Below, in pieces: positions 1 to 5,113 of a stretch of 5,564 nucleotides of DNA (position 1 is its first letter; each line of letters opens with the position of its first letter). The translations under genes were made by a program, and so were the position numbers. This DNA is from Planctomycetota bacterium (lineage in GTDB: Bacteria > Planctomycetota > MHYJ01 > JACPRB01): contig JAHFOZ010000050.1 of NCBI GenBank assembly GCA_023261405.1, positions 11,114 through 16,677 of the forward strand. Reading direction: 5' to 3'. Below the pieces are notes generated by a model. The model ran no database searches. It was not told the DNA's origin and saw only the letters and a list, made by a program, of their open reading frames with translations.

Positions 1-1
1 G

Positions 2-70
2 GGGAACGAGGAGGCGATCCTCGAGTCCCTGGTGTGTCGACTGGCATCGGCTGGAGTGAGCGTTCGATAG
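2..70 (+). CDS. C-terminal tail of an unidentified upstream gene (partial)
   Basis: The reading frame beginning at base 2 is open from the window edge to a TAG at 68-70. It encodes 22 residues ending in ASAGVSVR. The first eleven codons all end in G or C, as in the genes downstream; the later codons are mixed. The other two frames here lack this bias, so this frame is the likely coding one. The TAG runs directly into the Shine-Dalgarno site of the next gene (TAGGAGG), the same junction style seen at 899-905. The fragment is too short to identify the product. It would lie in the same transcription unit as the zinc-ribbon gene. The assignment rests on frame bias and spacing only. Confidence 0.5.
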   Translation, partial: GNEEAILESLVCRLASAGVSVR

Positions 71-74
71 GAGG
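69..74 (+). promoter_or_regulatory. Shine-Dalgarno AGGAGG that fixes the start of the zinc-ribbon gene
   Basis: AGGAGG lies 7 nt before the ATG at 82. It supports that start over the in-frame GTG at 34, which has no such site and overlaps the tail of the preceding gene. Its first two bases are part of the upstream TAG stop, so termination and re-initiation are tightly coupled. Confidence 0.75.
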
Positions 75-81
75 CATCAGC

Positions 82-288
82 ATGGTCGAGTTCTGCACCG
101 TCTGCGGCACGAGTCTCCCCAAGGGCGATCTGTCGTTCCGGGGGGGGAAGATCTTCACGAGCCCCGACTACGACTGCCCCAGCTGCGGCCAGGCGGCCAA
201 TCCGATGCAGGAGGAGAAGGCCGCGACGCAGGAGCCCGCGGCCGACAAGGACCTGATCATCAAACAGGGCGAGGTGAAGGGCGAGTAG
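82..288 (+). CDS. Small zinc-ribbon protein, function unknown (68 aa)
   Basis: This is a 68-residue cytosolic protein. Its N-terminal half has two Cys knuckles, C5-T-V-C8-G and C32-P-S-C35-G, separated by 23 residues. That is the usual layout of a zinc ribbon binding one structural Zn2+. The segment between them (G-G-K-I-F-T-S-P-D-Y-D) leads straight into the second knuckle. From about residue 40 the chain is rich in Glu, Lys, Ala and Gln and is probably disordered. No signal peptide or membrane segment is seen. Zinc ribbons of this size often bind nucleic acid or another protein, but nothing here decides between these. The gene starts 11 nt after the preceding stop and ends 31 nt before the next gene, so it is probably in an operon. 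A run of eight G (140-147) sits between the knuckles. I do not recognise a named family. Confidence 0.82.
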   Translation: MVEFCTVCGTSLPKGDLSFRGGKIFTSPDYDCPSCGQAANPMQEEKAATQEPAADKDLIIKQGEVKGE

Positions 289-319
289 CCCGCAGGACCC
301 GGATCCCTTTGGAGCTTCC

Positions 320-901
320 ATGACGCACCCCCATCGACGACCCGGAAAACCAGCGACCGCCCGCGGGGTCGTCCCGTCGCGCGCGGCCGTCCCGGCCAGA
401 CCCGCCACGCGATCCGTCCCGAAGGGGGGGCACCCCCGGCCGGCCACCGGGCGCGTCGCGCCGCCGCCGTCGAGGACCCAGGCGAAGAACAACACCCCGC
501 TCCTCATCGGCGGCGCCGTGGGGGCCGTTGTCCTCCTCGGCCTCGTGGGATTCGCCATGAGCGGAGGGGGTGAGAAGAAGAGGACTTCCGCGCCGGCGGA
601 AAAGATCACCGCCCCGAAGGGCGTGGTGGACGTGTCGGCCCTCGGCCGGGACGGCACGCGGATGTGCGACGAGGGGCTTCGCATCATCAAGGGGTCCGAA
701 GGGCTGATGTCGAAGCAGACCCTCAGTCCTTCCGAGAAGGGCAAGCTCAAGGGGGACCTCCAGGAGGCGAAGAAGCTCATCATGGATGGGATGGCCAAGC
801 TCAGCGAGGCCAACGAGAAGTCGGGCCAGACCTACGACACCTCCCAGTACGGCAGCGCCGCCAAGCTGGCGCGCATGAAACTGGGCGAGCTGGGGAATTA
901 G
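320..901 (+). CDS. Single-pass membrane protein with basic N-terminal tail (193 aa)
   Basis: The ATG at 320 has GGAG at 311-314, 5 nt upstream. Residues 1-60 are rich in Pro, Ala, Arg and Gly, with about twelve Arg/Lys and no Asp or Glu. Residues 61-80 form one strongly hydrophobic segment (LLIGGAVGAVVLLGLVGFAM). By the positive-inside rule the basic tail should be cytoplasmic, which places residues 81-193 outside the cytoplasm. That part begins with a Gly/Lys-rich stretch and is predicted by eye to be mostly helical (about 115-193, with a Lys/Glu/Leu pattern). It contains a single Cys, C116. There is no cleavable signal peptide. The next gene starts 12 nt after this stop and has the same plan (low-complexity tail, one membrane helix, helical exterior), so the two products may act together. 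I recognise no family. The gene itself is well supported by its ribosome site, G/C at third positions and packing. Its function is unknown. Confidence 0.85.
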   Translation: MTHPHRRPGKPATARGVVPSRAAVPARPATRSVPKGGHPRPATGRVAPPPSRTQAKNNTPLLIGGAVGAVVLLGLVGFAMSGGGEKKRTSAPAEKITAPKGVVDVSALGRDGTRMCDEGLRIIKGSEGLMSKQTLSPSEKGKLKGDLQEAKKLIMDGMAKLSEANEKSGQTYDTSQYGSAAKLARMKLGELGN

Positions 902-905
902 GAGG
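900..905 (+). promoter_or_regulatory. Shine-Dalgarno AGGAGG overlapping the stop of the preceding gene
   Basis: The TAG stop at 899-901 continues into GGAGG, giving TAGGAGG. The ATG at 914 follows after an 8-nt spacer. Ribosomes ending on the 193-residue gene sit on the initiation site of the 904-residue gene, which favours coupled translation. Confidence 0.75.
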
Positions 906-913
906 CGGGACTC

Positions 914-3628
914 ATGGACGACAAAGGACCGGCCAAGCCGCGGTTCTCGCGGTTCCAAAAGTCTCAGCCCGGGGCGGCGCCGAAGCCGGCTCCCGAGCCC
1001 GCCGAGCCGAAGATGGACGCGGGAGCGCCTCCGCCGGAAGAAGCGGCCCCCGTCTCCTCCCCGCCGCCTGCCGAGGCCGCGCCGGCCGCCAGGAAATCCT
1101 TCCCTCCCCGCGGCGCGAGCGGCCCCGCCGCCGGGGCCCGCAAGCCCGGCGCCCCCCGGTCCGCCCCGCCTCCCGAGCAGGGCAGCAAGCTCAAAGCCGG
1201 GCTGATGCTCTTCATCGTGATCGGCCTCGTGGGCATCGTGACGGCCAGCTTCTTCAAGAAGGCGAAGGGCAGCGACCGGTCGATCGCCATGGTCCTCATC
1301 TCCAGGGGGCTGCAGGCGGCCGGCCTCCAGAAGCTGCCCGAACCGCCCGCGAAGAAGGAACTCGAGAAGCATCCCCGCTTCGTCGAGTACCTCGCCATCG
1401 GGGACGACCTGAAGAAGCTGAAGAACGAGATCACGAAACTGGAGACGAAGGTCATCGAGCGTGCCGGCGAGAAGGACAAGCCCATCGAGAAGGACGAGGC
1501 CGACGCGTTCCGCGGTCAGATCGAGGAGGTCCTGAAGAAGGTCTCCGCCGTCGGCGAGCGCCTCGGACCCGTGATGGAATGGACCAAGGTCAACGACGAC
1601 AAGCGCGAAGAGCTCCGGAAGCTCCACCACAGGTTCAAGGACGACGACAAGAAGCTCGACGCCATGAACAAGACCGTGATGTATGGGGAGACCCCCAAGG
1701 AGCTCGAGGCGGCCGCCCAGGACCCCGACGTCAAGCGCTCCATCGAGCTGTGCAAGGAGATGGAGATCGGGAAGTACGACTCCGCGGCGATCGACAAGCT
1801 CAAGGTGAGCCAGCTCGCCGACGAGATCCCCTCGCTCATGATCCAGATCAAGGGAATGCGCGGCCGGCTCCCGCGCAAGGAGGGCGATCCCGCCGCCGCC
1901 GTGGCGGCGAACCCCGACCCCCCCAGGCCCGTCACGCCCGGCCCGGCCTCCCAGCCCGGGAAGTCCGTGGTGGAGCTCAACGCGAAGTTCTTCCATCCCT
2001 GGGGCGGCGCGCTCCCCGGGACCTGGGCCCGCTTCCGCATCACGGCGGGACAGGCCGTCTCGTTCGAGGACAAGGTCGTCAAGAAGCTCACCGACGACGC
2101 GGTGACGCTGGGCGGCCGCCGCGCCGAGGGCGGCGCCGCAAAGGACGTGGAAGACGCCGCCCAGAAGTTCGCCGAGGGCGGCGGCGCGAAGGGTTTCTCC
2201 GACGAGCCCGTCAAGGTGGGCGACAAGGACATCCCCTGCCGCGTCGTCCAGATCGGCGGGACGAAGTTCTGGTTCCTCAAGGAGGGGCCGGGCGCCGGCC
2301 GCGTCTGGCTCAAGTCCGTCGCCGGCGAGGTCGAGACGGTGGCCACCGCGATGGGCGCCGAGCCCGTCCAGGTGAAGGACAAGGCCCTCAACTGCACGTG
2401 GATCCAGACGGCCGCCGGGAAGACCTGGTACGCGGACGAGGCGCCCGGCATCCTGGTGAAGTCCGAGTCCGCCGGGTCACTGGTGGAGCTCATCGACTTC
2501 GGCCCGGATGCGGCGTCGATCCCCGCCGAGTTCCCCAAGGCCGAGGCGCCCCCGCCTCCCGCTCCCGCCCTGGTCACGCCGAAGTGGCCGGACCGCTACG
2601 CCTCGTTCAAGCCTGGCGCGTGGCGGCGGGAGAAGAACTCCTCCAAGGTGGGAGACAAGACCACGGTCGGTGGTTTCGGCGACACCACGGTCCTCGCCGT
2701 GACCGACGCGGCGGTGACGGTGAAGATGGACGCGCACGCGGACGGCAAGGTGGAGAGCAAGGAACTGCCCATGGAGGTCGGCGTCCGGGGCAAGGCGGTG
2801 CGCGAGGAGAAGCTCAAGGTCGGCGACCAGGAGATCGCCTGCATCGTCGTGGAGACCAAGGAAGGGCAGGGGATGAGGCGGGAGTGGCTCGCCAAGGAAG
2901 GGCCCACCGTCGGCTTCGTCCCGCTCAAGACCCAGGGCGGCTCGTCCTCGAGCGCCGTCACCGAGATCGGGGAGGACACGCTCAAGATCGGCGATCGCGA
3001 GCTCAAGTGTCTCCGCGTGAAGGTCCAGGCCAAGGCGGAAGACAGCATGATCCAGACGGAGGAGTGGTACTCCGCCGAGGTCCTTGGGTTCAACGCCAGG
3101 ATGGTCCTGGTGGAAGGGGAGGGCGCGGAGGCCCGCACCAGCATCACCGAGGTCGTGGCGTTCGGCGCCGATCCGGCCAAGAAGCCGGCGCTCGAGGCCA
3201 AGGCGCCGGCGGCGGTGAAGCCGCCCGATCCGACCCCGGCTCCCAGTCCGACCCCGGCGCCCAAGCCGGCCCCGAACCCGACACCCAAGCCCGATCCCAC
3301 GCCCGTGCCCCCCAAGCCCGCGGTGGTGGAGAAGACGGTGAAGGAATTCCTCGCGGAAGCGGACGAGGACGTGAAGCAGGCGGCGAAGCACTACCAGGAG
3401 GTGACGGTGGGCCTCGATCCGATCCCCACCGACCCGGAGCGGCTCAAGACGCTCCAGCTGAAGGCCGACCTTGCCGCGAGCGAGTTCACCCGCGCGAAGG
3501 AGACCTACCTGAAGTACCGCGACCAGGCGCCCGACCCCGCCGCCATCGACAAGCGCCTGGGACAGATCGGGAATCTGACCGAGCGCTTGAAAAAACACCA
3601 AGATACGATAAAATCTAATTTGAAATAG
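914..3628 (+). CDS. Large single-pass envelope protein with tandem Cys-containing beta modules and a Pro-X linker (904 aa)
   Basis: Residues 1-91 form a Pro/Ala-rich low-complexity tail. Residues 95-113 are one membrane helix, flanked by Lys on both sides. Residues 120-320 are charged and mostly helical, with coiled-coil character near 145-215 and 228-252. A Pro-rich break follows at about 330-350. Two related modules come next (about 360-530 and 562-750). Each opens with PG[T/A]W, then has TD[D/A]AVT[L/V], then two half-repeats of the form [V/L]K[V/I]xDxx[I/L]xC followed by an aromatic-rich stretch with one Trp. Each module ends in L/V-x-x-[V/I]-x-x-FG. Residues 771-799 alternate Pro with other residues. 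Residues 803-904 are a charged helical domain. The modules resemble, from recall, repeated domains in planctomycete hypothetical proteins; I cannot name a family. Its role is probably that of an extracytoplasmic scaffold or binding protein. The last codons carry a promoter for the next gene. Confidence 0.88.
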   Translation: MDDKGPAKPRFSRFQKSQPGAAPKPAPEPAEPKMDAGAPPPEEAAPVSSPPPAEAAPAARKSFPPRGASGPAAGARKPGAPRSAPPPEQGSKLKAGLMLFIVIGLVGIVTASFFKKAKGSDRSIAMVLISRGLQAAGLQKLPEPPAKKELEKHPRFVEYLAIGDDLKKLKNEITKLETKVIERAGEKDKPIEKDEADAFRGQIEEVLKKVSAVGERLGPVMEWTKVNDDKREELRKLHHRFKDDDKKLDAMNKTVMYGETPKELEAAAQDPDVKRSIELCKEMEIGKYDSAAIDKLKVSQLADEIPSLMIQIKGMRGRLPRKEGDPAAAVAANPDPPRPVTPGPASQPGKSVVELNAKFFHPWGGALPGTWARFRITAGQAVSFEDKVVKKLTDDAVTLGGRRAEGGAAKDVEDAAQKFAEGGGAKGFSDEPVKVGDKDIPCRVVQIGGTKFWFLKEGPGAGRVWLKSVAGEVETVATAMGAEPVQVKDKALNCTWIQTAAGKTWYADEAPGILVKSESAGSLVELIDFGPDAASIPAEFPKAEAPPPPAPALVTPKWPDRYASFKPGAWRREKNSSKVGDKTTVGGFGDTTVLAVTDAAVTVKMDAHADGKVESKELPMEVGVRGKAVREEKLKVGDQEIACIVVETKEGQGMRREWLAKEGPTVGFVPLKTQGGSSSSAVTEIGEDTLKIGDRELKCLRVKVQAKAEDSMIQTEEWYSAEVLGFNARMVLVEGEGAEARTSITEVVAFGADPAKKPALEAKAPAAVKPPDPTPAPSPTPAPKPAPNPTPKPDPTPVPPKPAVVEKTVKEFLAEADEDVKQAAKHYQEVTVGLDPIPTDPERLKTLQLKADLAASEFTRAKETYLKYRDQAPDPAAIDKRLGQIGNLTERLKKHQDTIKSNLK
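1991..2503 (+). repeat. Envelope module, copy A (protein-level repeat)
   Basis: This stretch encodes residues 360-530 of the 904-residue protein. Landmarks are PGTW at 368-371, LTDDAVTL at 392-399, and half-repeats VKVGDKDIPC (433-442) and VQVKDKALNC (485-494). Each half-repeat is followed exactly 11 residues later by a Trp (W453, W505). It ends at about F529-G530. The second half-repeat starts 52 residues after the first. The copy has diverged too far from copy B for a DNA-level match to stand out by eye. Confidence 0.7.
2597..3163 (+). repeat. Envelope module, copy B (protein-level repeat)
   Basis: This stretch encodes residues 562-750 of the 904-residue protein. Landmarks in the same order as copy A are PGAW at 567-570, VTDAAVTV at 596-603, and half-repeats LKVGDQEIAC (634-643) and LKIGDRELKC (690-699). 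The following Trp residues are W658 and W718, spaced 15 and 19 residues from the Cys. The module ends at F750, with G751 following. It is slightly longer than copy A because of insertions between the Cys and the Trp. Confidence 0.7.
3224..3319 (+). repeat. (Pro-X)n linker with an imperfect 18-nt tandem repeat
   Basis: Residues 771-799 of the 904-residue protein have Pro at every second position, with Ala, Thr, Ser, Lys, Asp and Asn between, and the Pro-rich stretch runs on to residue 802. At DNA level 3230-3247 and 3248-3265 are adjacent 18-nt copies that match at 15 of 18 positions and encode PTPAPS and PTPAPK. Such linkers are extended and stiff, as known from the periplasmic linker of TonB. 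Here the linker separates module B from the C-terminal helical domain. Confidence 0.75.
3587..3614 (+). promoter_or_regulatory. Sigma70-like promoter inside the 3' end of the 904-aa gene
   Basis: TTGAAA at 3587-3592 and TAAAAT at 3609-3614 are each one base off the consensus hexamers and are 16 nt apart. They lie in an A+T-rich patch (3587-3627) inside otherwise very G+C-rich sequence. The codons here switch from almost all G/C-ending to mostly A/T-ending, as expected if the DNA is kept for a signal other than protein coding. Transcription would start near 3620-3622 and read into the lipoprotein gene at 3739. The match is read by eye and the host's sigma factor preference is unknown. Confidence 0.55.
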
Positions 3629-3738
3629 GGAGTCGGGCTCTCAGTACTGAGCCGCAGCAGTTTGGGACCGGGTGCGCCCCTGGGGCCAGCGGGTCGCGAA
3701 CTTGCGAGTCGAAGTAGTCCGGCATCGAGGGGGGATCC
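3629..3738 (+). promoter_or_regulatory. 110-nt gap: putative structured 5' leader of the lipoprotein gene
   Basis: This is the longest gap between genes in the window. If the promoter at 3587-3614 is used, nearly all of it is untranslated leader. It contains three short dyads: 3636-3653 (5-bp stem GGCTC/GAGCC, 8-nt loop), 3676-3686 (GCCC/GGGC around a 3-nt loop) and 3694-3707 (TCGC/GCGA, 6-nt loop). It ends in a purine-rich ribosome site, GAGGGGGGA at 3727-3735. No riboswitch class is recognised. The first hairpin lacks a following U-run, so it is not a typical intrinsic terminator. No convincing gene lies in the gap. Confidence 0.4.
3640..3651. promoter_or_regulatory. Perfect 12-bp palindrome CTCAGTACTGAG
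   Basis: CTCAGTACTGAG is its own reverse complement. It lies about 20 nt after the predicted transcription start of the 3587-3614 promoter, a position where a bound repressor could block early elongation. It also forms the core of the alternative 3636-3653 RNA hairpin, so a DNA operator and an RNA element are both possible. No second copy was noticed in the window. Confidence 0.35.
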
Positions 3739-4683
3739 ATGAGAGGGGGAAGTGTTGTGACTGCGCTGTTCCTCTCTCTCTCGGCCTGTTCGGCACCCTC
3801 CGGTGCTGGGCCGCCTCCTTCCCCCGTCGCCCCGCCTGTCGCTGAGGTCCATCCGCAGCCGACCCCGCCCATTCCCCTGCTCGCGCCCCAGCCCGCGCCG
3901 CTGCCCATCCTGGAAGGGCCGGGGGGAGGCGGGATCAAGGGGGCCGGTCCGGGGGTCGTCCCCACGGCCGCCGAGCCGCCCGCCCGCAAGGACCCGGGGT
4001 TCGACGACGTGCTCAAGCTCCAGAAGCAGGTTGCCGGGAAGAATCCGGAAAGCGAGGACGAGCGCCTCCGGCTGGCGCTCCTGCACGCGTCCCAGGGGGA
4101 TCTCGAGGAGGCGGAGCGGGTGCTCTCCACGCTCAAGAACCGCACGCACCGCCTGGTCCCGTACCTGGAGCTCTTCCTCAAGCGGGAGCTGGGCGACCAC
4201 AAGGAGGCGGCGAAGGCGCTGGCGGAGCTGGCGGAGCAGGACCGCAAGGCCGCCGGGTTCGGGATCGAGCGCGCGGAGCTCTGCACGCGTGTGAAGCGGT
4301 ACCGCGAGTACACGGCCGCCGGGAGTGACCGCGTGACCGCGGGCGGGCTCATCCTGATCTATGTCGAGCCCCGGAACTATGCGTTGCGGCGCCGCGAGGC
4401 CGACTATATACTCCATCTCAAGTACGACTGGAAGCTGTTCGACGAGCGCTCCGCGGAGCTTCCCGTGCAGGAGTGGGACCAGGCCAAGCCCGAGGACCGG
4501 GAGGACCGGGTCACCTACGCGGGCCCCGTGAGCGAGTTCTACCAGACCTTCAAGCTCAAGATTCCCGCGACCCTGGCGCCGGGCAAGTACCGGGTGAGGG
4601 TCACGGTGACCGACGTCGCCGCGGGGAAGAGCGATCGGATCTACCTGCCGATCACCGTGGCGGCGGGGGAGAAGGGGCCATGA
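3739..4683 (+). CDS. Lipoprotein with TPR-like hairpins and a C-terminal beta domain (314 aa)
   Basis: The ATG at 3739 follows the purine-rich ribosome site at 3727-3735. Residues 1-17 form a short lipoprotein signal: R2, hydrophobic core, then lipobox LSAC with the lipidated Cys at 17. The mature protein should be membrane-anchored on the outer face of the inner membrane or in the outer membrane. Residues 18-84 are Pro/Gly-rich tether. Residues 104-170 form two helical hairpins of TPR type (G-D-L-E-E-A-E near 120-126, G-D-H-K-E-A-A near 152-158). Residues 200-308 look like a beta-sandwich, beginning GGLILIYVEPRNY and ending with APGKYRVRVTVTD and YLPITVA. From recall, planctomycete proteins of unknown function carry a similar domain with a PG-x-Y strand near the end. 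No catalytic motif is seen. The stop overlaps the next start (ATGA), so the next gene is translationally coupled. Confidence 0.85.
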   Translation: MRGGSVVTALFLSLSACSAPSGAGPPPSPVAPPVAEVHPQPTPPIPLLAPQPAPLPILEGPGGGGIKGAGPGVVPTAAEPPARKDPGFDDVLKLQKQVAGKNPESEDERLRLALLHASQGDLEEAERVLSTLKNRTHRLVPYLELFLKRELGDHKEAAKALAELAEQDRKAAGFGIERAELCTRVKRYREYTAAGSDRVTAGGLILIYVEPRNYALRRREADYILHLKYDWKLFDERSAELPVQEWDQAKPEDREDRVTYAGPVSEFYQTFKLKIPATLAPGKYRVRVTVTDVAAGKSDRIYLPITVAAGEKGP

Positions 4684-5105
4684 AGGGGGTTCTGGCGGCG
4701 GTCCTGGCGGCGGCCGGCGGGTGCGCCTCGGGCGCGGCGCCCCCGGACGAGGTGGCGCTGGAGCGCTTCGAGGCGGGGAACGCCCTGGTGGCGGCGGGGC
4801 GCCTGGCGGAGGCGGTGCCGCACTACGAGTTCGCCGTTTCGAACCGGGACCGCTTCAAAGAGGCGTACTACCGCCTGGCGTACTGCCACGAGGTGCTGGG
4901 CGACGAGAGCCGCGCGGTGGGGACCTACGAGAAGGTGCTGCGCGTGGACAAGGTGGACGAGCGGGCCCTTCGCGAGCTGGGCCGGCTGTACACGCACCGC
5001 GGCCTGCTGGAGCAGGCGATCGGGGCGTACAAGGTCCTGGGGGCGGGCGATCCCGCGGCCCGGGCGGAGCTGCAGAGACTGGAAGCGCTGAAAGGAAAAC
5101 CATAG
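4680..5105 (+). CDS. TPR-repeat protein, probable lipoprotein (141 aa)
   Basis: The ATG at 4680 overlaps the preceding TGA (ATGA) and has GGAG/AAGG at 4668-4675. The open frame extends back to 4473, but that part lies inside the preceding gene and has no signal of its own. Residues 1-14 are a short hydrophobic signal and C15 is a possible lipidation site. The box A-G-G-C lacks the usual Leu at -3, so anchoring is less certain than for the preceding protein. Three TPR units follow: about 25-58, 59-92 and 93-126. They show the expected small residues and Tyr/Leu spacing (A-x-x-x-x-G-R-L-A-E-A-V-x-x-Y-E, then L-G-D-E-S-R-A-V-x-x-Y-E-K). It should present a concave protein-binding surface in the periplasm. 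It is likely a partner of the 314-residue lipoprotein, which also has TPR-like hairpins. Its specific role is unknown. Confidence 0.85.
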   Translation: MKGVLAAVLAAAGGCASGAAPPDEVALERFEAGNALVAAGRLAEAVPHYEFAVSNRDRFKEAYYRLAYCHEVLGDESRAVGTYEKVLRVDKVDERALRELGRLYTHRGLLEQAIGAYKVLGAGDPAARAELQRLEALKGKP

Positions 5106-5110
5106 GGGAG
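5104..5110 (+). promoter_or_regulatory. Shine-Dalgarno AGGGGAG overlapping the stop of the TPR gene
   Basis: The TAG at 5103-5105 runs into GGGGAG, 3 nt from the ATG at 5114. The spacing from GGAG is short, but the run of G allows pairing further upstream. The junction implies coupling of the transaldolase to the TPR gene. Confidence 0.6.
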
Positions 5111-5113
5111 CCC

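Noticed and set aside
34..81. GTG at 34 as start of the zinc-ribbon gene (84 residues)
   Set aside because: The added 16 residues lack G/C third-position bias, overlap the upstream gene's tail and have no ribosome site, whereas the ATG at 82 has AGGAGG at 7 nt.
260..1996. A 578-residue open frame on the - strand
   Set aside because: It is antisense to two well-supported genes. The composition is low complexity (Leu, Arg, Gly, Asp, His) and no ribosome site or domain is apparent. The other long - strand frames at 964-1485, 1516-2577, 2477-3601, 3505-4416 and 4855-5553 fail for the same reasons.
664..3618. A 984-residue open frame on the + strand overlapping the 193- and 904-residue genes
   Set aside because: It is a frame shadow. 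The product is dominated by Arg, Gly, Pro, Ala and Gln with no domain pattern, while the 914-3628 frame has a clear ribosome site, a membrane helix and internal repeats. Long stop-free shadows are expected at this G+C content.
3636..3653. Intrinsic terminator after the 904-residue gene
   Set aside because: The stem is only 5 bp and is not followed by a T-run, so a leader hairpin or operator fits better.
3615..3725. A 36-residue open frame on the - strand in the gap before the lipoprotein gene
   Set aside because: Several of its codons end in G or C, but it has no Shine-Dalgarno site, its end runs into the promoter-like A+T patch, and an open frame this short is expected by chance at high G+C.
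3629..3742. A stop-free frame on the + strand filling the gap and overlapping the lipoprotein ATG
   Set aside because: It has no ATG or GTG near the orphan TAGGGAG; only CTG or TTG codons are available, and the residues are Ser/Gly/Pro/Arg-rich without a pattern.
3772..3781. (CT)5 repeat in the lipoprotein signal sequence as a phase-variation tract
   Set aside because: Five units is short and expected where Leu-Ser codons alternate in a signal peptide, so it was not treated as a switch.
4473..4679. Extended N-terminus of the TPR gene
   Set aside because: This part lies out of frame inside the lipoprotein's beta domain and would bury the signal peptide. The ATG at 4680 gives an ATGA overlap, a ribosome site and a proper N-terminal signal.
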